45,038 nucleotides of DNA from Acidobacteriota bacterium (GTDB lineage Bacteria > Acidobacteriota > Terriglobia > Acidiferrales > UBA7541). The stretch spans positions 1-45,038 of the forward strand of contig QHYZ01000117.1 of NCBI GenBank assembly GCA_003225295.1. The letters run 5' to 3'. Below, in pieces: positions 24,811 to 33,703 of this stretch. Position 1 is the stretch's first letter; each line of letters starts with the position of its first letter. A model generated the notes under the pieces. It saw nothing but the letters and a program-made list of their open reading frames with translations, had not been told where the DNA came from and searched no databases. A program made the position numbers and the translations under genes.

Positions 24811-27800
24811 TTAGAACAGCAGCTTTAGAGCGAACTGAATTTGACGCGCCGAACCGAAGTCACCGGTCGGGAAACGCGTACTCTGAACTTGTCCAAATAC
24901 GGCGTTGGTGGTGGTCAGGACGGGATTCCCGAAATTGGGGTGGTTGAAAACATCAAACATCTCAGTCCGGAACTGCACGGTAACCTTCTCAGTAAGTTTC
25001 GTATCCTTCAAGACAGAAATGTCGGTGTTGATGAAGTTCGGGCCCGTGACCGCGTCGCGGCTCAGGTTGCCAGGATGGCAGGTAGGCAGAGCCGGAGGTA
25101 CTGCAGGGGCGCACGGTGAAACAAAAACGCTTTTGTTGCTAAACCAACCGGCCGGGTTTCCTGTCGTGTGGATCGGTCCGGTCACGTCGGGCCGGACTGT
25201 GAGACTGACCCCCGGGTTGATTGCCAGTGTGGGATTAAGCGGATTTCCGGTTTGCGCCTGGGTAACCCACCCGACTTGCCAACCCGAGACGAGTCGGCGG
25301 GCCTTAAACGGCAGTTGGTAAAAGCCGCTCAAGACAAAGCGATGGCGAACGTCGAACTCCGATGGGCCATAATCTCCGCGCGGATTGTACGCGTTTTCGA
25401 GGATGTAGGTCTCGCCGGTGGACAAAGAGTTGTAGTCGAGCGACTTCGAATACGTGTAGGAGCCAAGCAATTCGAGGCCGTGAGAGAGGTGCTTATTGAT
25501 GGTGGCCCACAGCGCATTGTAGTTGGAATTTCCTCCGCTATTCACTTGATTAATATTACCCAGCGAGCAGAGCGGATGCGGTGCAGTGCATTGAGACGGC
25601 AAAATGGGACTGCTGGCCGGAAGGGTGGGGAACGGCCGCGTAGATCCGTAGATGCCGTTCGTAACCAGCGGCTGATTGATGTTCTGATTCAGCTGCAAGT
25701 GGGTAGCCTTCATTCCAACGTAAGCAATGCTCAGGCCCATGCTGGAACTCAGTTGGCGCTCGATCGTGAGGTTCCAGTCCTGTGAGTACATATCGTTGAA
25801 GTTCTGATTGATTGCTGCGGGGCCCAGGCTAGTGCTGGCAAGTGAGGCCGAAGGATCCTCCACCCTAATAACCCCTGAACTGATCGAAATCGGTATGGCA
25901 TAGGGTGGGTTGCCACTCAGACCGACTACGATGTTGGTGGTCGGGTCCTGGGTCAGGATTGCATAGGCGGCTCGGATGGAAGTCTTGCCGTTCTTGAACG
26001 GATCCCATGCGAAACCCACGCGGGGCTGGAAGTTCTTGTTATTCGTATGATAAGGCTGGTTCGCTTGGACCAGCGTGCCGGTCGTGGGATCGAATTGGCT
26101 AAAATGGTTAGCGGCCTCGGACGGCGATGAGTTCCAGGCATAGCGCAAACCGAGGTTGACGGTGAAGTTGGGCCTCCACTTGAAGCTATCCTGCAGGAAG
26201 GCGTCATAAGAAGGCTGCAGAATCTTGTCGTTTCCAGAGCCAAGTTGGACGGTAAAAGCAGACGCTGAGTCGCTGAGGAAATTTTGCATCGCGGTCTTAA
26301 GATTATTGTTAGCCGCGCTGCCCGTCTGGTTGAATGTGAAGCTCCCAATGTTGAAGGCGATATTGTTGTTGTAAGCGCGGCGGATTTCTCCGCCAAACGC
26401 GAAGGAATGCCGGCCCCTGAGCCAACTCAAGGTATCGTTCAGCACCGCGGTAGTATCGCCACGCCCTTGTGGTTCATTAGTGGGACCGCCAAATCCCAAG
26501 GCATTACCCACGTTTAAAAAAGGCAAGCCCGAGGCCACGGGCGCACCTGCCGGCATGCTGATGTTGAACTTGACGGGGTCCAGCAGCCCATTGGGCGTAA
26601 AAGTTAAGTGGATGCGATTAAAGCCCAGGCGGACGGTGTTGGCCAGCCAGGAGCTGAATGAATGGTCCTCGCTGAAAGTCATCAGGTGACGGAGACCAGA
26701 GCGCGTGTCTCCGAAGCCGGGAATGTTGGCGCCGATCGCTCCACCTGCGGTGGGCTCCTGCCGAAGATCCTTCTGAATGACATAATAGCCGTGTAGCCGA
26801 TCCTTCTGGGTCAGCTCAAAGTCGATGTCCGCCGATCCCTGGTTGAGGGCCACGTTGGCCAAAGCACCGCCGGTAAAACCAGTGAAGGTGTTTGGCTGTC
26901 CATCAATGTCGTGACCTGGCGTGCGCGCACTGACAGGTTGCTGAGTGTTCGCGCCGGGAATCAACGCAATGATCGTCTGAATCGCCGGGGTAGCCGAAGT
27001 AACCGTTGCCCGATCATCTTGGCTGGGGACGGTACTCGTAACCGTCAGGCTCTGGTGCTGGCGGAGCCCTTCGTAAGCCAGGAAGAAGAACATCTTGTTC
27101 TTCAGGATGGGGCCGCCGAGGTCCACGCCGAAATCATTACGCTTGAAGGGCGCTTGGGGATTGGGCGTTCCGTTGGAAGTCACCGCCGGATTGAAGAAAT
27201 TACGAGCGTCCAGATCGTTGTTGCGGAAAAACTCAAACAGTTCGCCATGGTATTGGTTGGCTCCGGAACGTGTGGCAAGGTTTACGATGGCGCCGGAATT
27301 CCTGCCGTACTCCGCGGGGAAGGCGGAGTTGTCGATCTTGTATTCAGCGAGCGTATCGATGGGCGGCTGGAAGGTGAGCTGGTTCTGGACGTTGTCGTTC
27401 AAGTTGATCCCGTTGACCAGCCAATTGGTCGTATCCTCGCGCTGGCCCGCCGTATTGATTCCGAATGACCCTTGGCCCCGGAGCGGAGCCGAGAGGAAGC
27501 CGTTCGCAGGCGGCGTCAGCGTGCCCGGAGTCAGGAGGCTGAGATCCGTAAAGTGGCGACCGTTCAAAGGGATTTCCTGCACAGTTTTATCGTTGATGAC
27601 TTGGCCCATGCTGGTCGTGGTGGTATCGACGAGCGCAGCCTCGGCGAGGATCACCACTTTATCCGTGGCTGGGCCAACGGTCAGTTGAATATTTCTTGTG
27701 AGAGCGGTCGCCACATCGAGTTTGAGATTAGAAATCACCGCAGTCTGAAAACTGGAAGCGCTGACTTCGATGCGATAAATTCCGATCGGCAACGCAGGGA

Positions 27801-28038
27801 AAAGATAGGCCCCGGTGGTGTCGGTTTGGGTCGCCGATGCGACTCCGGTAGCTTGATTGGTGACCATCACTTGGGCGTTCGGAACCACCGCTCCGGTAGC
27901 GTCCGTCACCGTGCCGCCCAGCGCCGCGCTAGACTGCGCCAGCGCCGCACCACCGAAGGCCGTCAAGAACATGACCAACAAGAAGAGGCGCAAGAAGACT
28001 TTCCGAGCAAGCGATGAACCCTTCCATTCAATGGCCAT
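24811..28038 (-). CDS. TonB-dependent outer-membrane receptor, Oar-like, with N-terminal carboxypeptidase-regulatory domain
   Basis: A 1075-residue outer-membrane protein. A signal peptide (FLRLFLLVMFLTAFGGAALAQ) is followed by a carboxypeptidase-regulatory-like beta-sandwich (about 36-115; GTVTDATGAVVPNAQVMVTN, then GIYRIEVSASSFQ). A plug domain follows (about 125-235; EIPLNGRHFTDLSLLTPG and RQREDTTNWLVNGINLND-type sequence) and a long beta-barrel ends in phenylalanine (FALKLLF), the usual barrel-assembly signal. Acidobacteriota carry many such receptors, probably for oligosaccharides or peptides, and the ligand here is unknown. The frame extends to 28164, but the ATG at 28038 with GGAGG nine bases upstream begins a normal export signal. 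A sigma-54-like site lies about 160 bases upstream. Confidence 0.92.
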   Translation of the reverse strand: MAIEWKGSSLARKVFLRLFLLVMFLTAFGGAALAQSSAALGGTVTDATGAVVPNAQVMVTNQATGVASATQTDTTGAYLFPALPIGIYRIEVSASSFQTAVISNLKLDVATALTRNIQLTVGPATDKVVILAEAALVDTTTTSMGQVINDKTVQEIPLNGRHFTDLSLLTPGTLTPPANGFLSAPLRGQGSFGINTAGQREDTTNWLVNGINLNDNVQNQLTFQPPIDTLAEYKIDNSAFPAEYGRNSGAIVNLATRSGANQYHGELFEFFRNNDLDARNFFNPAVTSNGTPNPQAPFKRNDFGVDLGGPILKNKMFFFLAYEGLRQHQSLTVTSTVPSQDDRATVTSATPAIQTIIALIPGANTQQPVSARTPGHDIDGQPNTFTGFTGGALANVALNQGSADIDFELTQKDRLHGYYVIQKDLRQEPTAGGAIGANIPGFGDTRSGLRHLMTFSEDHSFSSWLANTVRLGFNRIHLTFTPNGLLDPVKFNISMPAGAPVASGLPFLNVGNALGFGGPTNEPQGRGDTTAVLNDTLSWLRGRHSFAFGGEIRRAYNNNIAFNIGSFTFNQTGSAANNNLKTAMQNFLSDSASAFTVQLGSGNDKILQPSYDAFLQDSFKWRPNFTVNLGLRYAWNSSPSEAANHFSQFDPTTGTLVQANQPYHTNNKNFQPRVGFAWDPFKNGKTSIRAAYAILTQDPTTNIVVGLSGNPPYAIPISISSGVIRVEDPSASLASTSLGPAAINQNFNDMYSQDWNLTIERQLSSSMGLSIAYVGMKATHLQLNQNINQPLVTNGIYGSTRPFPTLPASSPILPSQCTAPHPLCSLGNINQVNSGGNSNYNALWATINKHLSHGLELLGSYTYSKSLDYNSLSTGETYILENAYNPRGDYGPSEFDVRHRFVLSGFYQLPFKARRLVSGWQVGWVTQAQTGNPLNPTLAINPGVSLTVRPDVTGPIHTTGNPAGWFSNKSVFVSPCAPAVPPALPTCHPGNLSRDAVTGPNFINTDISVLKDTKLTEKVTVQFRTEMFDVFNHPNFGNPVLTTTNAVFGQVQSTRFPTGDFGSARQIQFALKLLF

Positions 28039-28212
28039 GATGCTGTTCCTCCAGGTAGAAATACTCACTCGGGCACAATTAACAGCTCTGTGAACCGCTT
28101 TGGGGGTGTCAAACCTAGACGAATCCCCGGGAGAGCGGCCGGGTTCCGAGGCCAGTGTGGGCATTCGCTAGCAGCAGCGATTTTGCGGCTTATCGAGCCC
28201 CTAGACCGTTTT

Positions 28213-28228
28213 CGCAATCTCCATGCCA
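28213..28228 (-). promoter_or_regulatory. Sigma-54-like promoter of the TonB receptor gene
   Basis: On the minus strand the bases read TGGCAT-GGAGA-TTGCG. This matches the sigma-54 pattern TGGCAC-N5-TTGC, with the invariant GG and GC exactly ten bases apart. Transcription would begin near 28201, giving a leader of about 160 bases. The invariant dinucleotides are short, so chance is possible. Confidence 0.35.
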
Positions 28229-28237
28229 GAATGGCAT
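28223..28237. repeat. Palindrome overlapping the sigma-54-like site
   Basis: ATGCCA (28223-28228) and TGGCAT (28232-28237) are perfect reverse complements around GAA. It overlaps the -24 element, so it could be an operator for a dimeric regulator. Confidence 0.4.
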
Positions 28238-28406
28238 AACGTACGTTTCCAGCGAAACGCAAGCATTTCAGCAACTTAGGGATACGCGATCGCCGACATG
28301 AAGGAATAGGCGGGAACTATCTCCCAAAAACCGAAATGGCTTACGGTTTCCTGAAGATAAGTTTACAGATCACCTGGACTGCAGAACACAGAGTGACTAG
28401 GAAACG

Positions 28407-29429
28407 CTACGGCCCGCAACTGGCGGGGAGGGAAAGCAACTGGCCTTGGTAGATCCGATTGGCATCCTGGATCGCCGGATTCGCGTGCGCGATACAGGAC
28501 CAATAGGCCGCGTGGCCGAACTGGGTTTGCGCGATGCTTGTAAGCGTTTCGCCCCTGCGCACCATAATTTTCGATGCCGTCCGAAGGGAGGAGACCGCCG
28601 CCGGCAGGTAAATCTGTGAACCCGCCGCGATATGGTTGGCGTCAACGATGCCCGGATTAGCGGCCAGGAGGTCACGCCAGCGAGGACCCTTGCCGAGGTT
28701 CTGCCGCGCGAGTTTCCAGAGTGAGTCACCAGGTTTTACCGTCACGACATGCCATCCTGCCGGACCTGCAGGAGCGATGGGCGCGGCTGGCTCCCTAGGT
28801 GCTACTCGATTGCCAGGCGGGTGCGAAGGCCAGGCGCGAGGAGAAGCAGGCATGAAAACCTTGGGGCGCTCAAAAGGCGAACGCTTCACAGGCGGCTGGT
28901 AGGGGACAAATTTTGGTGCCGCAGGAGTGGAAACTGGTGGACGAAGCGGCAGCACCAGAGGCTTCGGTGAAGCGAGTGCCGCATCGGAGAACGGAAGATG
29001 GAACTCCGCGGACTGCTGAAGTTTTTGTGACTCTTTCTGTCTGCGGAAACGGCGAGCGACGTCACCGAGGGGCACGTCGGGAGGAAGCGATTGCGCGTCA
29101 ACGGCTTCCGGGGATTTTTCCGCCGAAGGAGGAGCGGAGTGATTTTTCCTAGCCTCCAGCTGTGCGCGATCTTCCGGGGTGAGAATCCGAGCGCGTCTCA
29201 GGTCCTGCTCGGTGTAAACGTGCTTCGATTTCTTTTGCTTACTTTCTTTCTGAGTGCGCTGCTCGCGAGCCGCTGCGGCGACATCCTGAGCGGAGCACGG
29301 GGCCACACCAACCATGACGCAAGAGAAAATCAAGATACCCAGGAGGCAGAGACGCACAGGTGCCGAAGAACGCCCCACCACTGAGGAGCGGCCCACCGAC
29401 CCCGGAGTGTCGAGATCAAGTATTGCCAT
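28407..29429 (-). CDS. Secreted protein with two LysM domains
   Basis: About 340 residues from the ATG at 29429. The N-terminal signal/anchor (VRLCLLGILIFSCVMVGVAPCSAQ) is followed by a charged, proline-rich linker (about 50-210). Two LysM domains complete the protein: HVVTVKPGDSLWKLARQNLG...ANHIAAGSQIYLP near 225-275 and IMVRRGETLTSIAQTQFG...ANRIYQGQLLSLP near 285-335. LysM domains bind peptidoglycan or chitin-like glycans, so it probably attaches to the cell wall. No catalytic domain is seen. The frame is open to an ATG at 29510, but a TATACT box at 29470-29465 would sit inside that extension, so I prefer 29429 despite a weak ribosome-binding site. The linker runs rich in Pro, Ala and Lys, as often in envelope spacers. 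Confidence 0.82.
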   Translation of the reverse strand: MAILDLDTPGSVGRSSVVGRSSAPVRLCLLGILIFSCVMVGVAPCSAQDVAAAAREQRTQKESKQKKSKHVYTEQDLRRARILTPEDRAQLEARKNHSAPPSAEKSPEAVDAQSLPPDVPLGDVARRFRRQKESQKLQQSAEFHLPFSDAALASPKPLVLPLRPPVSTPAAPKFVPYQPPVKRSPFERPKVFMPASPRAWPSHPPGNRVAPREPAAPIAPAGPAGWHVVTVKPGDSLWKLARQNLGKGPRWRDLLAANPGIVDANHIAAGSQIYLPAAVSSLRTASKIMVRRGETLTSIAQTQFGHAAYWSCIAHANPAIQDANRIYQGQLLSLPASCGP

Positions 29430-29778
29430 CACCAACCGACCACGAGGGACACTGCTTACAAGAAAGTATATCGCAAAAGGCCGTTTCTGGGAACCAAGTC
29501 TTTGGGTCATGCATCGTCCCGCGTCGGGCCAGTGAAGAAGCCCCTGATTCTTCGATGCCCCGACTGGCAGTTCATCGTGACTTTCGCGAATCTTTTCGGC
29601 AGACCCGGCGAATCATTCTCCAGGGAGTCTGCTTTCTTTCTTGAATTCAGCTCGGGATCGCCGGAAGCCCGTTGAGTCCTGTTACGCAATTTCGGTGCCG
29701 GCGCGGATAAGAAGCCGAGGGTCACCGAACTTGGTATGGGGAGAACCAAACTGCCCGAAGACTGCCAAGAACTGCTCG

Positions 29779-29807
29779 TTGACAAAGATGGAAGCAAACC
29801 ATAAGAT
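29779..29807 (+). promoter_or_regulatory. Sigma-70-type promoter of the rplM operon
   Basis: TTGACA (29779-29784) and TAAGAT (29802-29807) are separated by exactly 17 bases. Transcription would begin near 29814, about 33 bases before rplM. A perfect palindrome covers the -10 box. Confidence 0.75.
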
Positions 29808-29815
29808 TATGGTTT
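29796..29815. repeat. Perfect 20-bp palindrome over the rplM -10 box
   Basis: AAACCATAA (29796-29804) and TTATGGTTT (29807-29815) are exact reverse complements around GA. The element spans the -10 box and the predicted transcription start of the ribosomal-protein operon. This is a position where a bound dimeric repressor would block RNA polymerase. In the RNA only the distal half would be transcribed, so it is more likely a DNA-level site. Confidence 0.7.
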
Positions 29816-29846
29816 ACCTCAACAGGGAAAGGTGTGACTGAGCGCG

Positions 29847-30296
29847 ATGAGGACGTACGTAGCCAAGGGTGAAGAAGCCCAAGCGCTGAAAGTGGGCGCG
29901 AACTGGTTTGTAGTGGACGCCACGGACGTGGTGCTGGGGCGCCTGGCCACCAAGGTCGCGCGCATGCTGATCGGCAAAGACAAGCCGAGCTTTACGCCCT
30001 ATCTGGATTCGGGCGACCACGTCGTGGTGATCAATGCCGACAAGGTTCGCATGACCGGTAACAAAGTCGAGCAGAAAGTTTATTTTTCGCACAGCGGGTA
30101 TCCCGGCGGACTGAAAGAAGTGCCGGCGAAGAGGTTGCGCGCCGCCAAGGCTGACTGGATGGTGCGCGAGGCGGTTCTCGGCATGCTGCCGAAGAACAAG
30201 CTGCGCGCGCGGCGCGCGAAGAAGTTGCGCGTGTACCGGGATGCGACGGGTTTGGCGCGGCACGCGGGGCAGAAGCCGCAGGCCGTTTCGCTGTAA
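29847..30296 (+). CDS. rplM: Ribosomal protein L13
   Basis: A 149-residue large-subunit protein binding 23S rRNA early in assembly. The typical core is present: WFVVDATDVVLGRLATKVARMLIGKDKPSFTPYLDSGDHVVVINADKV near 20-68, then KVYFSHSGYPGGLKE and the REAVLGMLPKNKLRARRAKKLRVY region. Length is close to E. coli L13 (142). It is the first gene of a cluster with rpsI, rpsB, tsf, pyrH and frr. The ATG at 29847 sits about 33 bases after the predicted transcript start and has only a weak ribosome-binding site. Confidence 0.97.
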   Translation: MRTYVAKGEEAQALKVGANWFVVDATDVVLGRLATKVARMLIGKDKPSFTPYLDSGDHVVVINADKVRMTGNKVEQKVYFSHSGYPGGLKEVPAKRLRAAKADWMVREAVLGMLPKNKLRARRAKKLRVYRDATGLARHAGQKPQAVSL

Positions 30297-30406
30297 TCGA
30301 GTTTCCAGATTTGTTTCCGCACGTTGCGGTTCTCCGTTGTGTCTGACCGTCTAGCGGTCACCCATCGCAGGGAGCAAGCCGAGTGTGGAGTTTTTGAGGA
30401 GGAACG

Positions 30407-30826
30407 TTGAGTTCTACGGGTACGCCCATTGTGGGCACACAAACCTGGTTTCTCGGAACGGGACGGCGCAAGGAGTCGGTGGCGCGCGTGTTCCTGCGTC
30501 CGGGGTCGGGGAAATTCAAGGTGAACGGCCGCACGGTCGAGCAGTATTTTCCGAATCACGCCTGGAAGCATGACGCGGTTGAACCCCTGAAGTTCACGAA
30601 TATCGCCGACCAGGTGGACGTGGTCGTGACGGCGCATGGCGGCGGTGTGGGTGGGCAAGCAGGAGCGGTGCGCATGGGATTGTCGCGGGCGATTTCGCGG
30701 TTCAATCCAGAGCTGCGGCCGGCGCTGCGGAAGAACGGATTTTTGACGCGCGATTCGCGAATGAAGGAACGCAAGAAGTACGGACAGAAGGGCGCGCGCA
30801 AGCGCTTCCAGTTCACCAAGCGCTAA
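30407..30826 (+). CDS. rpsI: Ribosomal protein S9
   Basis: A 139-residue small-subunit protein. It contains GTGRRKESVARVFLRPGSGKFKVNGRTVEQYF (about 17-49), the VVTAHGGGVGGQAGAVRMGLSRAI core and the conserved C-terminus RKKYGQKGARKRFQFTKR, whose terminal lysine-arginine reaches the P-site tRNA. The start is a TTG directly after a GAGGAGG ribosome-binding site at about 30396-30402. This choice gives a short unstructured N-terminus before the conserved core. It follows rplM after 110 bases, the usual L13-S9 pairing. Confidence 0.96.
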   Translation: MSSTGTPIVGTQTWFLGTGRRKESVARVFLRPGSGKFKVNGRTVEQYFPNHAWKHDAVEPLKFTNIADQVDVVVTAHGGGVGGQAGAVRMGLSRAISRFNPELRPALRKNGFLTRDSRMKERKKYGQKGARKRFQFTKR

Positions 30827-30980
30827 TTCTTACGGCCCTGGCAACGTCCGGGCCACACCGAGCTCCAGCGGGTTGACGCGAGTTGGCCCGCTGAGATCAC
30901 GGCCGGCAAGGAGCCGGCAAGAGGCTGTTCTGTGGCGACGCAAGCCGCCACTGCAAACAGCTATCCTATGAGGAGGAAAC
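30827..30980 (+). other. Structured leader between rpsI and rpsB
   Basis: Several short stems can be drawn: AGCGGG with CCCGCT near 30873-30898, GCCGGC repeats near 30903-30920, and GCTGTT with AACAGC near 30924-30962. They lie before the AGGAGGAAAC ribosome-binding site of rpsB. In many bacteria S2 controls its own mRNA from the rpsB leader. Such control here is only inferred. Confidence 0.35.
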
Positions 30981-31862
30981 TTGGCAGTAGAAATTACCAT
31001 GAAGGAATTACTGGAGGCCGGAGTTCACTTCGGTCACCAGACGCGGCGCTGGAACCCGAAAATGAAGGAGTACATTTTCGGCGAACGCAACGGGATCCAC
31101 ATTATCGATCTTCAGAAAACCCTCAAGATGTTCCGTGAAGCGAGCCGCTTCGTGAGCGAACTCTCCGGACAAGGCCGGGCAGTCTTATTCGTGGGCACCA
31201 AGCGGCAGGCCCAGGAGGCGGTCGCCGAGGAGGCCAAACGCTGCGGGGCATTTTTCGTGAATCACCGCTGGCTGGGCGGCACGCTAACGAACTGGGCGAC
31301 GCTGCAAAAATCCATCAAGCGGCTGAAGCTGCTGAAGGCCATGAACGAAGACGGCCGCATCAAAGAGCTTTCTAAGAAAGAACAAGCGCGGCTGGACCGC
31401 GAGATGAAGCACCTGTTTCAGAATCTCGAAGGCATCGAGAACATGACGCAGTTGCCGGACGCCATGTTTGTGATCGATTCGAACGCTGAGGAGATCGCGG
31501 TGAAGGAAGCGCGGCGCATGGGCGTGCCGGTGGTTTCGGTCGTGGATACCAACTGCGACCCGGACGTGGTGGATTGGATCATTCCCGGGAACGATGACGC
31601 GCTGCGCGCCATCCGATTGTTCACCACGAAGATTGCAGATTCCGTGCTGGAAGGCCACAACGCCTACCAGCAGTCACAAGTGGCGGAACAGAAATCCGCC
31701 GAGGATCAGGCGCTGGTGGACGGCGTCGAGTACGTTGATACGAGCGCGTACGAACAGTACGAGAAGCAGGAAGGCGACTTCGTGGAAGGCGTGGTGGAAA
31801 CTCCCGTGGAGCCCGCTGAGGCTGCCGAGGCCACTGTTCCTCCCGACGACGGAAAGCGCTAG
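30981..31862 (+). CDS. rpsB: Ribosomal protein S2
   Basis: A 293-residue small-subunit protein. The family landmarks are clear: [41 protein letters not shown] near 7-50, [27 protein letters not shown] near 93-105, [38 protein letters not shown] near 155-195, and [11 protein letters not shown]. It starts with TTG directly after AGGAGGAAAC. The acidic tail of about 60 residues ([12 protein letters not shown] to the end) is longer than in E. coli S2 (241 residues). tsf follows on the same strand. Confidence 0.97.
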   Translation: MAVEITMKELLEAGVHFGHQTRRWNPKMKEYIFGERNGIHIIDLQKTLKMFREASRFVSELSGQGRAVLFVGTKRQAQEAVAEEAKRCGAFFVNHRWLGGTLTNWATLQKSIKRLKLLKAMNEDGRIKELSKKEQARLDREMKHLFQNLEGIENMTQLPDAMFVIDSNAEEIAVKEARRMGVPVVSVVDTNCDPDVVDWIIPGNDDALRAIRLFTTKIADSVLEGHNAYQQSQVAEQKSAEDQALVDGVEYVDTSAYEQYEKQEGDFVEGVVETPVEPAEAAEATVPPDDGKR

Positions 31863-31890
31863 ACATATTGCGCCGGTAGGAGTTTCGTGA

Positions 31891-31919
31891 GGCCCGCACC
31901 GAGTGGCTCGGGGCGGGCC
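31891..31919 (+). promoter_or_regulatory. GC-rich hairpin between rpsB and tsf
   Basis: GGCCCGC (31891-31897) pairs with GCGGGCC (31913-31919). An inner CCGAG/CTCGG stem makes an almost continuous hairpin. Only ATTTC follows, so full termination is unlikely. Partial attenuation or mRNA processing between S2 and EF-Ts would fit. Confidence 0.5.
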
Positions 31920-31976
31920 ATTTCACAGATAACGACATCAACCCAGAGATTGCAAAGAGAGCGAAGAGAAAAAAGG

Positions 31977-32636
31977 ATGAGTACACAACGGCCAGCTGTG
32001 CAAATTCCAGCTCAACTCGTGAAAGAACTGAGAGAGCGAACCAACGCGGGATTCAGCGACTGCCGCGCGGCGCTTGTGGAAGCGGGCGGCGACATCGAGA
32101 AGGCCATCAGCGTGCTGCGCAAGAAGGGCCAGGCGGCCGCGGCCAAGAAGGCCCAGCGCGAAGCCGGCGAGGGCCTGGTGGGCAGCTACATCCATGCCGG
32201 CGGAAAAATTGGCGTGTTGGTGGAGCTCAACTGCGAGTCCGACTTTGTGGCGCGCACGGACGCGTTCCAGCAGCTCTCGCATGACATCGCCATGCACGTC
32301 GCGGCGCTGGATCCGCGGTATGTGCGGCGCGAAGAAGTGACGCCGGAAATGCTCGAAAAGGAACGCGATATCTACAAGGCGCAGGCTCTGGCGACGGGCA
32401 AGCCGGAGGCCGTCGTCGAGAAGATCGTGAACGGAAAGATGGAGAAGTTCTACGAGGAAAACTGCCTCTACGAACAGCACTACATCAAGGACGAGAGTGT
32501 GACGATCCACGAGATGATCACGCAGGCCATCGCCAAGCTGGGCGAGAACATCTCCATCCGGCGCTTCGTGCGCTTCAAGGTCGGAGAAGTAAGCGGCGGA
32601 GCGGCGGGGCCGGAAACATCCACGGTGCCCGCGTAA
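31977..32636 (+). CDS. tsf: Elongation factor Ts
   Basis: A 219-residue guanine-nucleotide exchange factor for EF-Tu. The N-terminal UBA-like domain reads [38 protein letters not shown] (about 12-50), where the usual TGAGMMDCKKAL appears as [12 protein letters not shown]. The core continues with [25 protein letters not shown] (about 76-100), including the family TDFVAR-like signature. It finishes with [25 protein letters not shown] and [14 protein letters not shown]. It is shorter than E. coli EF-Ts (283), resembling short forms with one core subdomain. The ATG at 31977 follows AAAAAGG. The frame is open from 31887 inside the hairpin region, an unlikely start. Confidence 0.95.
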   Translation: MSTQRPAVQIPAQLVKELRERTNAGFSDCRAALVEAGGDIEKAISVLRKKGQAAAAKKAQREAGEGLVGSYIHAGGKIGVLVELNCESDFVARTDAFQQLSHDIAMHVAALDPRYVRREEVTPEMLEKERDIYKAQALATGKPEAVVEKIVNGKMEKFYEENCLYEQHYIKDESVTIHEMITQAIAKLGENISIRRFVRFKVGEVSGGAAGPETSTVPA

Positions 32637-32666
32637 AGGACAAGAGCTCCGAATAACAACTTTGCC

Positions 32667-32698
32667 GAGCGTCCCGGTTTGACCGTGGCGCTCTTTTT
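32667..32698 (+). terminator. Intrinsic terminator after tsf
   Basis: GAGCG (32667-32671) and CGCTC (32689-32693) close a stem whose inner part pairs CGG with CCG, followed immediately by TTTTT. It lies 30 bases after the tsf stop, so pyrH and frr may be transcribed mainly from another promoter. Confidence 0.75.
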
Positions 32699-32704
32699 GT
32701 TGGC

Positions 32705-32730
32705 AGTGCGTGGGCCTTGGCTCCCGCACT
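32705..32730. repeat. REP-like inverted repeat before pyrH
   Basis: AGTGCGTGGG (32705-32714) pairs with CTCCCGCACT (32721-32730) with one mismatch and one G-T pair. The outer AGTGCG/CGCACT arms resemble those of the element at 36505-36540, suggesting a dispersed intergenic family. Confidence 0.4.
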
Positions 32731-32806
32731 CCCAAACGCGCGATGTGCGCACACGGAGATAGTTTGTTACAATTCCCCGGATTTTGGATGGCCTAAACGG
32801 AGACTG

Positions 32807-33565
32807 ATGGCGGCAACAAAGAAGGCTGGTAAGAAGACTGTGAAAAAAGTCAAGCCGGCATACCGAAGGGTCCTGCTGAAGCTGTCCGGAGAGGCGTTTC
32901 AAGGTCCTCAGGGATTCGGCATTCATGGCGAAACGATTCAAGCTATCGCACGCGAACTTAAAGAGGTACACGAACTGGGCGTCCAGACGGCGATCATGGT
33001 CGGCGGAGGGAATATCTTCCGCGGCGCCAGGCAGAAGGGTTTTGAGATCGACCGCGCTACCGGCGACTACATGGGCATGCTCGCTACGGTCATCAACGCG
33101 CTGGCGCTGCAGGACGCCCTCGAAAAAGAAGGTGTGTTTACCCGCGTGCTGAGCGCCATCGAAATGAAAGAGGTTTCCGAGCCGTTTATCCGGCGGCGCG
33201 CGGTGCGGCACCTGGAAAAGGATCGCGTGGTGATTTTCGCTGCCGGGACGGGAAATCCTTATTTTTCGACGGATACGGCAGCGGCGCTGCGCGCCATGGA
33301 AATCAAAGCGGACGTGATTCTGAAGGCCACGCGCGTCGATGGAGTTTACGATGCCGATCCCGAGCAGATTCCGGACGCGAAATTCTTTGCAGCGATCTCC
33401 TACCGCGAGGTGTTGAGCCAGAACCTGAAAGTGATGGACTCGACGGCGATTTCCTTGTGTATGGACAACGGCATGCCGATCGTGGTGTTCAATATGAACC
33501 GGACGGGGAATATCAAGCGGGTGGTGCTGGGCGAGCGCGTAGGCTCCAAGGTGACGCCGGCTTAG
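32807..33565 (+). CDS. pyrH: UMP kinase
   Basis: A 252-residue amino-acid-kinase-fold enzyme that phosphorylates UMP to UDP. The motifs are [11 protein letters not shown] near 23-33, [12 protein letters not shown] near 65-76, [21 protein letters not shown] near 88, [20 protein letters not shown] near 145, [13 protein letters not shown] near 173, and the C-terminal [25 protein letters not shown] lysine-rich tail of about 18 residues precedes the core. The start at 32807 follows GGAG at the right distance, whereas the frame open from 32717 lacks one. frr follows after 138 bases. This tsf-pyrH-frr order is widespread in bacteria. Confidence 0.97.
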   Translation: MAATKKAGKKTVKKVKPAYRRVLLKLSGEAFQGPQGFGIHGETIQAIARELKEVHELGVQTAIMVGGGNIFRGARQKGFEIDRATGDYMGMLATVINALALQDALEKEGVFTRVLSAIEMKEVSEPFIRRRAVRHLEKDRVVIFAAGTGNPYFSTDTAAALRAMEIKADVILKATRVDGVYDADPEQIPDAKFFAAISYREVLSQNLKVMDSTAISLCMDNGMPIVVFNMNRTGNIKRVVLGERVGSKVTPA

Positions 33566-33703
33566 AGCTAGTTATCAGTGATGAGTCTTTAGTTGTTTGT
33601 AAGAATCGGAAACCCGGGCCAGCATTAGACTCATTCCTTGCACTTTTTTCTGAAACAAAGACCAGAACCAAAACTAAGGACTTAGGAACGAAGGACTTCG
33701 AAC

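Larger units (their letters stand above)
28039..28406. other. Upstream region of the TonB receptor gene
   Basis: No gene is present between the LysM stop and the receptor start. The region holds the sigma-54-like site and short palindrome listed separately. No cobalamin-riboswitch-like box was recognised. Confidence 0.4.
29511..29846. other. Divergent intergenic region, LysM gene to rplM
   Basis: No gene is recognised. The right end contains the strong rightward promoter and palindrome that precede rplM. The left part holds no clear partner promoter beyond the TATACT box noted for the LysM gene. Confidence 0.4.
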
